A stretch of DNA of 64,000 nucleotides from UBA4132 sp037133675 (GCA_037133675.1 JBAXNR010000003.1:25657-89656); one strand, 5' to 3'; shown: positions 49,225 through 58,199, numbered from the stretch's first letter. The notes: a model not told the origin generated them from the sequence alone. Made by a program: numbers and translations.

Positions 49225-50745
49225 CTACTCGTTTTGTGCCTGCGCAGACGAACGCAAATATTTACGAGCCTCCACAATCAACTTTCCCGCACGTTCTTCA
49301 CTTATCTCTGCAATATCTAACAGATCGTAAGTGGACTGATCCGCTAAATTTTCTATGGTTAAAATACCATGACTTGCCAAACTGTGGGCTAAATCATTAT
49401 CCATATCGTCCATTTCCAGCAAACTTTTTGCAGGCTGTGCGGTTTCTATTTTTTCTTCATCGGCAATCGCGCTGATAAGCAGAGCATCCTTTGCCCGACC
49501 TCTCAGTTCGTTAATTAATGACTCATCAAAGCCTTCAATTTCTAACATTTCACTGACAGGAACATAGGCGATTTCTTCGACACTGTTAAAACCAACTTCT
49601 GCCAGAATTAAGGCAATGTCTTCATCAACACCCAGTTGAGCCATAAACAATTGTTTAACTTTACCGACTTCCACTTCCGCGTTTTGTTCCGCTTTAGACG
49701 CGTCAATGACGTTGAGTTCCCAACCTGTCAGTTGGGTGGCTAAACGAACATTTTGACCGCCACGACCAATCGCTTGTGATAAATTATCCGAACTAACCGC
49801 TAAATCCATGCAATGCTTGTCTTCATCGACAACAATAGATTGAATTTCTGCGGGTGACATCGCGTTAATAACAAACTGGGCTTCGCTTGGATTCCACAAA
49901 ATAATATCAACCCGTTCACCCGCTAATTCGTTAGTGACGGATTGCACACGCGAACCGCGCATACCAACACACGCACCCACAGGGTCTAAACGTGGATCGT
50001 TACTTCTAACCGCTAATTTAGCTCTTGATCCTGCGTCACGCGCTGCACCCATGACGGTAATCATGCCTTCGCCGACTTCGGGTACTTCTAAACGAAATAA
50101 GGCAATCAGTAATTCGGGGGCAGTACGACTCACAAATAACTGCGCCCCGCGTGCCTCTAAACGCACTTCTTTTAAATAGCCACGAATACGGTCGCCAATA
50201 CGCACAGGTTCACGCGGAATCATGTCTTCTTTGGCAATATAGGCTTCAATATGTCCACCTAAGTCCATATAAACACTGCCTTTTTCGATGCGTTTAACAA
50301 TACCTGTTACTAATTCACCGACCCGACTTTCATAAGCATCAACAATTTTTTTGCGTTCGGCTTCGCGTACTTTATGAATAATAACTTGTTTAGCTGTTTG
50401 CGCGGAAATACGACCAAAATCCACCGAATCAATCTCTTCTTCGATAATATCCCCAACTTGAATATTAGGATCATCAAACCTAGCGACTTCTAGCAAAACT
50501 TGTGTAGTCGGAAATTCAACATCACCGTCGATTTGTGGGTTTGCATCTACCACATCCCATTGACGGAAAGTTTTGTAATCGCCGTTTTTTCTATCGATTG
50601 CTACCCGCGCTTTAATTTGATTAACGTGACGTTTGATAGTGGCACTTTCTAATGCAGATTCTATTGCGTGAAAAACAATTTCTTTTTCTATTTCTTTTTC
50701 ATTAGAAAAAACTTCGACTACCATTAAAATTTCTTTATTTGCCAC
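49225..50745 (-). CDS. nusA: Transcription elongation/termination factor NusA
   Basis: This 506-residue protein has an N-terminal RNA-polymerase-binding domain, an S1 domain (VTGIVKRIEKGSVYMDLGGH), KH1 and KH2 (GACVGMRGSRVQSV, SQAIGRGGQNVRLATQLTGW), and two C-terminal acidic repeat domains (about 365-425 and 440-500). These repeats are typical of proteobacterial NusA. It overlaps rimP by 11 bases. Confidence 0.97.
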   Translation of the reverse strand: MANKEILMVVEVFSNEKEIEKEIVFHAIESALESATIKRHVNQIKARVAIDRKNGDYKTFRQWDVVDANPQIDGDVEFPTTQVLLEVARFDDPNIQVGDIIEEEIDSVDFGRISAQTAKQVIIHKVREAERKKIVDAYESRVGELVTGIVKRIEKGSVYMDLGGHIEAYIAKEDMIPREPVRIGDRIRGYLKEVRLEARGAQLFVSRTAPELLIALFRLEVPEVGEGMITVMGAARDAGSRAKLAVRSNDPRLDPVGACVGMRGSRVQSVTNELAGERVDIILWNPSEAQFVINAMSPAEIQSIVVDEDKHCMDLAVSSDNLSQAIGRGGQNVRLATQLTGWELNVIDASKAEQNAEVEVGKVKQLFMAQLGVDEDIALILAEVGFNSVEEIAYVPVSEMLEIEGFDESLINELRGRAKDALLISAIADEEKIETAQPAKSLLEMDDMDNDLAHSLASHGILTIENLADQSTYDLLDIAEISEERAGKLIVEARKYLRSSAQAQNE

Positions 50746-51220
50746 TCTTTCCTCCTTTTTCTTTAAAATATTCAGGCAGTAAACGCGCCTTACTCATGGC
50801 ATTAAAAGGGACATCAAAAAATTGCCCTTCTTCTGACAGCGTAATGATGTCACCTTCTACTTTTTCAATCCGCCCCGTGACTCTCCTACGACCTATAATT
50901 GTTTTGAATAAATGGACGGAGACGGTACTACCAATAAATTGTTCAAATTGACTGACTTTAAAAAAAGGTCTATCCGCACCTGGAGAAGATACTTCTAATT
51001 GGTAAAAACCTTGTATGGGGTCTTCTACATCGAGAACACCACTGAGTTGATGACTGACCTTAGTACAGTCTTCCACTAAAATTCCATTTTCGCTGTCAAT
51101 GTAAATCCGTAACAGACCGTGTTTTGGATGCGGATTATAGTCAATGCCAACGCATTCATAACCCAAGCCTTCTACAATCGGTTCGATTAAGTTGACCAAA
51201 TGCTCAGGAGCCTGTTTCAT
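50735..51220 (-). CDS. rimP: Ribosome maturation factor RimP
   Basis: This 161-residue protein has the N-terminal LVNLIEPIVEGLGYECVGID and the central DCTKVSHQLSGVLDVEDPI, YQLEVSSPGADRPF, followed by a C-terminal SH3-like domain. It acts in 30S subunit assembly. It is the first protein gene of the operon, downstream of tRNA-fMet, as in E. coli metY-rimP. Confidence 0.95.
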   Translation of the reverse strand: MKQAPEHLVNLIEPIVEGLGYECVGIDYNPHPKHGLLRIYIDSENGILVEDCTKVSHQLSGVLDVEDPIQGFYQLEVSSPGADRPFFKVSQFEQFIGSTVSVHLFKTIIGRRRVTGRIEKVEGDIITLSEEGQFFDVPFNAMSKARLLPEYFKEKGGKSGK

Positions 51221-51241
51221 TTTTCCTCACTTACTTTCGCA

Positions 51242-51266
51242 CAAAAAAAAAGAGCCAAAGGCTCTT
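51242..51266 (-). terminator. Terminator between tRNA-fMet and rimP
   Basis: AAGAGCC (51250-51256) and GGCTCTT (51260-51266) form a stem with loop AAA. On the minus strand a run of nine T follows, making a canonical Rho-independent terminator or attenuator just before rimP. Confidence 0.75.
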
Positions 51267-51310
51267 CCATTAACACTCATAATATTAGGCTTCTTAAAAC
51301 CGAAGCCCAG

Positions 51311-51341
51311 AAAATAAAAAACCCCATATAATAATGGGGTT
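51311..51341 (-). terminator. Terminator immediately after tRNA-fMet
   Basis: AACCCCAT (51320-51327) and ATGGGGTT (51334-51341) pair around ATAATA, followed on the minus strand by TTTTTATTTT. It begins eight bases past the tRNA 3' end. Confidence 0.8.
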
Positions 51342-51348
51342 CATTGTC

Positions 51349-51425
<77 letters not shown>

Positions 51426-51563
51426 ATTGATTTGTAGATTATAAAGACTTTATGAAATTTAGCAATCTATTTCTATTTAAAGTTTACAGACTAACCTTTG
51501 TTTTAATTTATCTTGAGCGTGTTTGATAAAATTAAACACACTATCCTCACCTTACTTTCAACC

Positions 51564-52145
51564 TCATACGATTTCCACTCGAATCGGAATTTTCAGTTCT
51601 TTGCTAATTTCTTCCAAAAAATTTTTCTTTTGGATTGTATTGGATAGCGTATCAATATACCAATTCCCGCACTGGTGAATGTTATCTTCACGATACTTTG
51701 TTTTACTAACCAATAGATGCTTATTTGTTATTTTTTCTAATTTAGCGACATGATCTAAATTGAATAACCGCAATGCTTCTACGAATGTATTCGCCGAGCT
51801 AGTTCGAAAAATTTGTTTGCCATTATCAAGGAAGGTAACGAGCAACTTCTTTTGTGCCGCCCTTGTACGCGCAGGATGTAAGTTGCTTGATACAACTTTT
51901 TGTACGGTTTTTGATTTACTAAAAATCCCTTTATTCCAGCGAGTGGATAAATTGTTCGCTTCTTGAATAAAATCTTTCAAAACCATAGCCGATGTTTTTG
52001 ATACATCCACTTTATGGTAATTACCGTCCATCATTGCCTCAGCACCTGATAGCTTGATGTCATCAGCAATACGGTTTAATTCTGCAATCACTGCGTTAAA
52101 GGATTCAGTAACCGTTTGAGCATCTTTCTCTGTGATAGTGTGCAT
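51564..52145 (-). CDS. Hypothetical protein, third gene of an unassigned cluster
   Basis: This 193-residue soluble protein has a helical N-terminal half (to about residue 90). A C-terminal region (about 100-193) holds KKLLVTFLDNGKQIFRTSSA, NTFVEALRLFNLDHVAKLE and GNWYIDTLSNTIQKKNFLEE before ISKELKIPIRVEIV. I do not recognise a named family, though this tail pattern looks conserved. A strong AAGGAG lies six bases before the ATG. It follows the DUF4258-like gene by ten bases. The context (small basic proteins, possible DNA-binding partner) suggests a toxin-antitoxin or defence unit, without direct evidence. Confidence 0.6.
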   Translation of the reverse strand: MHTITEKDAQTVTESFNAVIAELNRIADDIKLSGAEAMMDGNYHKVDVSKTSAMVLKDFIQEANNLSTRWNKGIFSKSKTVQKVVSSNLHPARTRAAQKKLLVTFLDNGKQIFRTSSANTFVEALRLFNLDHVAKLEKITNKHLLVSKTKYREDNIHQCGNWYIDTLSNTIQKKNFLEEISKELKIPIRVEIV

Positions 52146-52155
52146 GGCTGACTCC

Positions 52156-52431
52156 TTACTTGCGATTAATACGTTTGGTTAAATGTCCAGCGGTAATGAC
52201 TGTGCCATCAAGACTTTCAACTTTATAGCTGTTGAAATATTGCGCCAATTTACTCACTAAATCCCTGCCTAATTCGCGTTCCATTTTTCTACGACTAACA
52301 TGGTTAAAGTAGCGAATAATTGCACCGTGTCCGTCGTACATTTCCTCACCGAAATTATCCAAACAATCCATAATGAAAGGTGGAATACCGCGTTGTTGGC
52401 TTCTCGCGCCAGCGTGATGGGTCATGTTCAT
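52156..52431 (-). CDS. Small DUF4258-like protein, second gene of the cluster
   Basis: This 91-residue protein begins MNMTHHAGARSQQRGIPPF and ends with SLDGTVITAGHLTKRINRK. The H-x3-R-x2-QRGI start and the DG-x-ViTaGH ending are the pattern of DUF4258-like small proteins, some of which are RelE/BrnT-like toxins. The middle YDGHGAIIRYFNHVSRRKME is consistent. The ATG overlaps the stop of the upstream 313-residue gene (four bases) and has GGAG eight bases before it. Confidence 0.6.
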   Translation of the reverse strand: MNMTHHAGARSQQRGIPPFIMDCLDNFGEEMYDGHGAIIRYFNHVSRRKMERELGRDLVSKLAQYFNSYKVESLDGTVITAGHLTKRINRK

Positions 52432-53369
52432 TTGACTTCTCCTTCTGCTTTAACCTCAGTTTTTTTTGTCAGTCTTGCCTGTTTTGCTCGCTCAGCATTT
52501 TGTTGTTTTTCTTTCAACATACAAGCTAAAAATTTATCTTTACTCATTTCATTGTGTAAAGTAGCGTCTAAAGTTTCTTGTTCTGCTACCTGTTCGTCAG
52601 TCATAAAGGTATTGAAACCAAGTGTACTGATGGTTTTAAAAATACCGTATTCGTCTGGGAGTTTTTGTAGTGCGTCTTTTTTAAATGGATAGGAATACAT
52701 TGCACCGTGGTAATTAGAATACGCCTCCATATCCTTTGTGATGCCATCAATGAACGCTCTTATTTGCATGAAAGGTGTATAAGCTGTCACGATGCGTTCA
52801 ATACTATCCAATATACCAATCTGATGGTAAGTAAAGTTATGTTCTATCTCTATATTGCCTGTACGACTTCGTTCACCTTCGCTATTAAGATCAAGGTCAT
52901 AAAAAGAAAAATCTCTTCCAGCATTGTAATCTTGTACCCCACGAGGTTTCCAATACCAATCATATATCTCATATCTCGCATTTTCTTCTTCCAATAAGTC
53001 ATAAAACAGAGCTGTCAGAACAGCATCCGAGGCAATGAGTAATAGAAAAAAACGATTCATAAACGCATCCCTAGGCACATTTTTTTCTTTACAGACCTCA
53101 TTTATCAAATCAACGGTTTCAGTTGATAACAATAAATTCAACGGCTTTAACTTAAGCTCGCTCAGTTGTGCGGCAATGAAATTTTTCGCCTTGTCTGAGT
53201 TCGGAGTTTTTACTTCCTGTCTTAAATATCGCGCTTCAATACGCAAGGCTTTGTCGAGATACGCATCGCGCTTTAAACAAGCCGACTCTATTTTGTGCTG
53301 TAAAATTGCAATGAGCGGCTCATGTACTTTGACCAAGATTTTGGTTTTGTTGATTTCTTTTGTTTCCAT
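52428..53369 (-). CDS. Hypothetical protein with two ribbon-helix-helix-like segments, first gene of the cluster
   Basis: This 313-residue protein has two segments that resemble ribbon-helix-helix DNA-binding motifs: KILVKVHEPLIAILQHKIES then ACLKRDAYLDKALRIEARYL, and LLSTETVDLINEVCKEKNVP then RDAFMNRFFLLL. Between and after these lies unrecognised sequence rich in Tyr/Asp/Glu, and the tail is Lys/Glu-rich. ATG 53369 is preferred since AGGA lies eight bases upstream; an ATG at 53384 is an alternative. It leads a three-gene unit coupled by a four-base overlap. A DNA-binding regulator or large antitoxin is one reading. Confidence 0.5.
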   Translation of the reverse strand: METKEINKTKILVKVHEPLIAILQHKIESACLKRDAYLDKALRIEARYLRQEVKTPNSDKAKNFIAAQLSELKLKPLNLLLSTETVDLINEVCKEKNVPRDAFMNRFFLLLIASDAVLTALFYDLLEEENARYEIYDWYWKPRGVQDYNAGRDFSFYDLDLNSEGERSRTGNIEIEHNFTYHQIGILDSIERIVTAYTPFMQIRAFIDGITKDMEAYSNYHGAMYSYPFKKDALQKLPDEYGIFKTISTLGFNTFMTDEQVAEQETLDATLHNEMSKDKFLACMLKEKQQNAERAKQARLTKKTEVKAEGEVK

Positions 53370-53593
53370 GATGTGAATCCTCATGTCTTTGTTGAAGTTG
53401 ACAATAGAATATCATAGATAGAAATTTAGACAATACTTTTAATTAAAAATAATTGTCTAAATTTATTTTCTCAAAATCTATACTTTCGTAAGCAATGAAA
53501 TGACGGCACATTACAGTCCTAGTCTCTGCTAGTAATGCAGGTTACAATTGCCACAGTTACAAAAACACAGCGCAAACAACCGCAGGCTAAACC

Positions 53594-53797
53594 ATGATTA
53601 CCTTGCCCGAACATTTAGAACAGCCGTTTTTGCACATTGCAGAATTGGAACATAAGCCTGTTAATAAGCTCATTGAGCAAGCATTAACGGAATTTTTAGC
53701 CGAGTGGGCGGGTTACGGCTATCGCCTAACCCGACCTACAAATCCATTCTTCCAGATACACATTCTTAAGCCGAGAAAAAACACAGTCAACAAATAG
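53594..53797 (+). CDS. Ribbon-helix-helix antitoxin-like small protein
   Basis: This 67-residue frame starts MITLPEHLEQPFLHIAELEH then KPVNKLIEQALTEFLAEW, an RHH-type antitoxin N-terminus. The tail after residue 42 (GYGYRLTRPTNPFFQIHILK) is unlike an antitoxin C-terminus and may be out of frame. No toxin follows; bases 53800-53925 can be read as EVAEMFWRKYGHDQDAESFD and on without a start, possibly a relic. The 53798-54121 gap otherwise holds the helicase promoter and leader. Confidence 0.5.
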   Translation: MITLPEHLEQPFLHIAELEHKPVNKLIEQALTEFLAEWAGYGYRLTRPTNPFFQIHILKPRKNTVNK

Positions 53798-53932
53798 AAG
53801 TGGCAGAGATGTTCTGGAGGAAATATGGTCATGACCAAGATGCAGAGTCGTTTGACTATCCTACGACAGGACGTTTAGCCGCTAGATTTCATAGACAGCA
53901 CATAACAAGCGGCAGTTTTTCTTAACCCTATG

Positions 53933-54121
53933 GTATAATTAAACGATATAGTAAATAATTGTACTGCCCTCTGCGAGCGGCACATCGCTATCTCCCCTCA
54001 TTAGCTACAAACGCAGAACCCTTAAGCGTCTTTTCTTAATGAAGATTCTGACGCACATTAATACCCCATTTTTATTCTGAGCTGCATCACAGCACAGTCA
54101 TTCATTGAGATTTTATACCCC
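53933..54121 (+). promoter_or_regulatory. Promoter -10 box and long leader of the second rhlE gene
   Basis: GGTATAATTAAAC gives a perfect TATAAT at 53933-53938, followed by about 175 untranslated bases before the ATG at 54122. Long leaders are common on cold-shock-induced RNA helicase mRNAs, so post-transcriptional control is plausible. No clear Shine-Dalgarno is seen before the ATG. Confidence 0.4.
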
Positions 54122-55375
54122 ATGCCATTTACCAAACTCGGATTATCCGATCCTCTGTTACGCGCTATTGCTGAAGCAGGTTATACCACTCCATCCCCTA
54201 TACAATTACAAGCCATTCCAGCCGTGTTAAACGGTCATGATTTACTTGCTGCCGCACAAACAGGCACGGGTAAAACCGCTGGTTTCGCTTTGCCTATTTT
54301 GCATCGCTTATCACAAAAAGCTTACGGTGCGAATCGTCCAATTCGTGTGTTGATTTTAACGCCAACGCGTGAACTTGCCGCGCAAGTTGCTGAATCGGTC
54401 AGTAAATACGGTGAACATTTACATCCACGCTTAAAAACCGAAGTGGTGTTTGGCGGGGTGAAAATTAATCCGCAAATGATGCGTTTACGCGGCGGTGTTG
54501 ATGTTCTCGTTGCCACACCTGGTCGTTTGTTAGATTTAGTGAATCAAAATGCCGTTAAGCTGGATAAAGTAGAAACGCTGGTATTGGACGAAGCCGACCG
54601 TATGCTAGACATGGGTTTTATTCGTGATATACGCAAAATCATTGCTTTGCTACCGAAAAAACGCCAAAACCTGTTATTTTCTGCGACTTTTTCCGAAGAT
54701 ATACGCCAACTGACCACAGGATTATTAGTTAATCCGATAAAAATCGAAGTTGCGCCGCGTAATACCGCCGCCGAAACTGTCGAACAAATTGCTTATTTGT
54801 GTAACAAAGCTAATAAAGCGGATTTATTGTGTCATTTGGTTAAAACCAACGACTGGCAACAAGTATTAGTGTTTACCAGCACCAAACACGGTGCGAATCG
54901 CCTCACGGAAAAACTCAACAAACTGGATATAAAAGCTGCCGCCATTCATGGCAATAAAAGCCAAGGTGCGAGAACCAGTGCATTATCAGGTTTTAAAGCG
55001 GGTGAAATCCGTGTATTAGTGGCGACTGATGTTGCCGCTCGTGGCATTGATATTAATCTACTGCCGCACGTCGTGAATTATGAACTGCCCCGCGCACCTG
55101 CGGATTATGTGCATAGAATCGGTCGGACGGGCAGGGCAGGTGAAGAGGGTCAAGCTGTGTCGCTGGTGTCTCATGACGAAGTCGGTGCATTGAAGCTAAT
55201 TGAAAAGCTGATTAACACGCAGATTAAACGTGAACAAATTGTAGGGTTTGAGCCTGCCGATGTTGCACCACCTATGCCTCCTGAACCACCTCGCGCCCCT
55301 CGTCCTCCACGCAGAAATACCAGCCAACCACCGCGTAAAGCGACAGGTAATAGAACGACTGGTAATCGCACTTAA
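54122..55375 (+). CDS. rhlE: DEAD-box RNA helicase, RhlE family (paralogue 2)
   Basis: This 417-residue helicase begins MPFTKLGLSDPLLRAIAEAG. Motif I is AQTGTGKT, Ia PTRELAAQ, II VLDEADRMLD, III SATF, and motifs IV-VI are VFTSTKHGANRL, ATDVAARGIDI and HRIGRTGRAG. The tail is Pro/Arg-rich (MPPEPPRAPRPPRRN) rather than Lys-rich as in the copy at 36525. The two proteins are clearly paralogous over the core. A good terminator follows. Confidence 0.92.
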   Translation: MPFTKLGLSDPLLRAIAEAGYTTPSPIQLQAIPAVLNGHDLLAAAQTGTGKTAGFALPILHRLSQKAYGANRPIRVLILTPTRELAAQVAESVSKYGEHLHPRLKTEVVFGGVKINPQMMRLRGGVDVLVATPGRLLDLVNQNAVKLDKVETLVLDEADRMLDMGFIRDIRKIIALLPKKRQNLLFSATFSEDIRQLTTGLLVNPIKIEVAPRNTAAETVEQIAYLCNKANKADLLCHLVKTNDWQQVLVFTSTKHGANRLTEKLNKLDIKAAAIHGNKSQGARTSALSGFKAGEIRVLVATDVAARGIDINLLPHVVNYELPRAPADYVHRIGRTGRAGEEGQAVSLVSHDEVGALKLIEKLINTQIKREQIVGFEPADVAPPMPPEPPRAPRPPRRNTSQPPRKATGNRTTGNRT

Positions 55376-55383
55376 CTACCCTT

Positions 55384-55416
55384 AGCCCACTGTTTTGAAC
55401 GGTGGGCTTGTTTTTC
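55384..55416 (+). terminator. Rho-independent terminator after rhlE (paralogue 2)
   Basis: AGCCCAC (55384-55390) pairs with GTGGGCT (55402-55408), followed by TGTTTTTCTTT. It starts nine bases after the stop codon. Confidence 0.8.
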
Positions 55417-55636
55417 TTTCATCGCACCACTCGACCTATCATGGGTTATGAATACCAATCATCGAATGGTAAATTCATATCAAAAAAACTTATAAAAATA
55501 ATCATTTAAAATCAATCTATTAATAGATTCCGAAAAAATCAATAGCTTGAAACACACATTCAAACTTGACAAAAATTTTTCATCGTAGACACTACAGTAG
55601 TTTTCATAAACTAAGAGACTACCTTCTTTGAACGAT

Positions 55637-56881
55637 ATGCCCCTTAGTATGCTCTTTAGCATACTTGCACTGATGCTTGTTTTGTCCGCTTTTTTTTCTG
55701 GGTCAGAAACAGCTTTAATGACCCTAAACCGTTACCGTTTGAGGCACTTAGTCAAGCTAAAACACGCAGGTGCGATAAAAGCGCATCGATTATTGCAACG
55801 CCCAGACAGGCTACTTGGCTTGATTTTATTGGGCAATCAATTTGCCAATATTTTTGCTGCCTCGGTCACAACTGTTATCGCCATTCGTCTTTATCCTGAG
55901 GAAGAATCTAGCATCGCTATTGGTGCGGGGATTCTGACCATTGCAATGCTGATTTTTTCGGAAGTCACGCCTAAAACCTTAGCCGCTATAAAGCCTGAAT
56001 TGCTGGCATTTCCTGCCGCTTGGATTTATACAGGCTTATTAAAAGTCTTTTATCCGATTGTCGGGTTTGTTAATTTATTTGTTAATTTGTTATTGCGTTT
56101 AGGTGGAATTGACGTTAAAGAAAACGGTCATGACACTCAGTTGAGCAAAGATGAACTAAAAAGTATTATTACTGAAGCAGAAAGTTTGATGCCTATACGC
56201 TATCAAAAAATGTTATTAGGCATACTTGATTTGGAATCGGCAACCGTTGAAGACATTATGACTCCGCGTAATGAGATTGTCGGTATCGATTTAGAACAGC
56301 CCATTGAATACATTGTTACGCAAATAAAAACCAGCCCCCACACCCAATTAGCTGTTTACAAAAAAAATATCGACCGCATCGTTGGCTTTTTACATTTACG
56401 AAAAGTGCTGATGTTAATTAATCAGGAAAATTTTGATAAACATACCATTATGGGATTATTGTCAAAACCTGTCTTTATTCCTGAAAGTACCCCTGTACAT
56501 ACTCAAATGTTGAACTTTAAAACCGAAAAAAGTCACATCGGTTTAGTCGTTGATGAATATGGTGATGTTCAAGGTTTAGTCACGCTGGATGATTTGTTGC
56601 AAGAAATTGTCGGCGAGCTACTCACTGATGACAATACCGCAAGAAAACAAAGTGATGGTAGTTATCTGGTAGATGCTAATATTACGGTGCGAGAATTAAA
56701 TCGTGTTACGCAGTGGTCTTTACCAACGGAAGGCCCTAAAACCTTAAATGGCTTAATTATCGAGTTTATGGAAACTATTCCCGAACCAGGTACGAGTATT
56801 AAATTACATGGACATCCGTTAGAAATTATCAAGCGTGATGAAAATACGGTTAAGTTGGTTAAGTTTCTACCCAAAAAATAA
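55637..56881 (+). CDS. CorB/YfjD-like membrane protein (CNNM + CBS pair + CorC_HlyC domains)
   Basis: This 414-residue protein has an N-terminal CNNM transmembrane domain with AFFSGSETALMTLNRYRLRH and about three to four helices. Two CBS domains follow (about 195-310, VEDIMTPRNEIVGID, HIGLVVDEYGDVQGLVTLDD). A C-terminal CorC_HlyC domain (GSYLVDANITVRELN, NGLIIEFMETIPEPG) completes it. Relatives are linked to Mg2+/Co2+ transport or resistance. ATG 55637 is used; an in-frame TTG nine bases upstream is also possible and neither has a clear Shine-Dalgarno. Confidence 0.9.
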   Translation: MPLSMLFSILALMLVLSAFFSGSETALMTLNRYRLRHLVKLKHAGAIKAHRLLQRPDRLLGLILLGNQFANIFAASVTTVIAIRLYPEEESSIAIGAGILTIAMLIFSEVTPKTLAAIKPELLAFPAAWIYTGLLKVFYPIVGFVNLFVNLLLRLGGIDVKENGHDTQLSKDELKSIITEAESLMPIRYQKMLLGILDLESATVEDIMTPRNEIVGIDLEQPIEYIVTQIKTSPHTQLAVYKKNIDRIVGFLHLRKVLMLINQENFDKHTIMGLLSKPVFIPESTPVHTQMLNFKTEKSHIGLVVDEYGDVQGLVTLDDLLQEIVGELLTDDNTARKQSDGSYLVDANITVRELNRVTQWSLPTEGPKTLNGLIIEFMETIPEPGTSIKLHGHPLEIIKRDENTVKLVKFLPKK

Positions 56882-56958
56882 TTGCATTTTTTCAATATAG
56901 CTAAAAAATACCAGCTATAATTGACCAACCACACTATGGATTTTTATCAACTGTTGTA

Positions 56959-57573
56959 ATGGCAAAACTCACTGTTTATTTTAAAAATAATGTTGTCCTT
57001 TCATATCCACTTTCGTTTGAAGTAGGTAAAGTGAATATTGGACGCGATGACAGCAATGATTTAGTGATAGATAACCCTGATTTTGCTGCCGCTCATGCGG
57101 TTGTTATGATGCGCGGTAATGCCGCTATGATTAGACAATTGAATAGTGATTTTCCGTTAGTTCTCAATGGAAAAAACATTCAAGAAGCAACGCTCAAGGA
57201 GGGTGATGCAATCACTATTGGGCAACATAAAATTGTCTATACAGATGATGATAATGTCGAACAAGCTGCCATACTGACCGCTGATCGTAAAACGAAGGAA
57301 AACTACCTTGCCCACGTTGCGAATTATCAAATTATCAGCGGTGTTAATATTGGCAAAATATTTCATCTAAAAATTTCCATGACCATGATTGGTGAGCCAG
57401 GTAGCGGTATTGTGGTTATTTCAAAAAGAAAAGACGGTCATTTTGCTTCTGTCTTAGAACACACGGGTGTAATCACACTAAATAATGAGCCTTTAGCCAA
57501 TAACATGGTCAAATTAAATCATCATGATGTACTGGTTGTGGGTGGTATGACTGTACAGTTTTTCTTACGCTAA
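56959..57573 (+). CDS. FHA-domain protein
   Basis: This 204-residue cytoplasmic protein has an N-terminal FHA domain (about 1-100): GKVNIGRDDSNDLVIDNPDF, AAAHAVVMMRG, LNGKNIQEATLKEGDAITIG. The C-terminal half (about 115-204) has a similar beta pattern (GKIFHLKISMTMIGEPGSGI, LNNEPLANNMVKLNHHDVLV) and may be a second, diverged FHA domain. The usual Ser before His of the phosphothreonine pocket (S-x2-H) is Ala here, so binding may be altered. Partners are unknown; no kinase or T6SS gene adjoins. Confidence 0.78.
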   Translation: MAKLTVYFKNNVVLSYPLSFEVGKVNIGRDDSNDLVIDNPDFAAAHAVVMMRGNAAMIRQLNSDFPLVLNGKNIQEATLKEGDAITIGQHKIVYTDDDNVEQAAILTADRKTKENYLAHVANYQIISGVNIGKIFHLKISMTMIGEPGSGIVVISKRKDGHFASVLEHTGVITLNNEPLANNMVKLNHHDVLVVGGMTVQFFLR

Positions 57574-57788
57574 TCACCTACTCGATAAGCAGTGAACGCT
57601 TTATAAGCTTTGCAATAATATTCTGAGTGTTTCCGCTACAAATTTTCACTGTATTTCCACATCAAGCACTAAAAAAATTCTGACTACTGCGATAGGTTTA
57701 TGTACACTATTACTGAGCTTTCGTGCGTAAGCCGCTTGATTGCTATGTTTAAAATCTCCATATAAACAAAAATAAGAGGGATAGTCCT

Positions 57789-58199
57789 ATGAATAAATCA
57801 AAATTATTAATGTTGCTTTTTGTTACCTTCAATATGAGTGTTGCCAATGCTGTGGATCACAGTGCGCATGGCGGTGGCAGCAGTGGAAGTGGTAGTAGTG
57901 CAGTTACTTGTGAAAAACCGCATTTATCTAAATTTTTACCCGTTAAGCTCGCTCTCGTTGCACCAAATTCTGAATTTTCTTTTAGAGTGACTAATATTTC
58001 CAGTCCTGATCAAATTAGTGCCACGGTAAAAAATATCCCTGTGGAAATTGTTGCTGATTTTAAAGACCCTTTTTATGCAGTTACTGCCAAATTACCCGAT
58101 TCGTTACGCAATACGGTGGCGCGAATTAATATTAAAGTCAGCGGTAAATCTTCCCATTGCGAAGCGGAAGATGGCTGGCTAGTAAAAATATCCGAATAA
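57789..58199 (+). CDS. Secreted hypothetical protein with His/Gly/Ser-rich N-terminus
   Basis: This 136-residue protein has a Sec signal peptide (cleavage near VANA-21). The mature start is VDHSAHGGGSSGSGSSAVTC, then a domain of about 90 residues (HLSKFLPVKLALVAPNSEFS, DQISATVKNIPVEI, NTVARINIKVSGKSSHCEAE) with two Cys that may form a disulfide. Beta-rich pattern, probably an immunoglobulin-like fold. The His-containing start could bind metal. No family name recognised. Confidence 0.65.
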   Translation: MNKSKLLMLLFVTFNMSVANAVDHSAHGGGSSGSGSSAVTCEKPHLSKFLPVKLALVAPNSEFSFRVTNISSPDQISATVKNIPVEIVADFKDPFYAVTAKLPDSLRNTVARINIKVSGKSSHCEAEDGWLVKISE

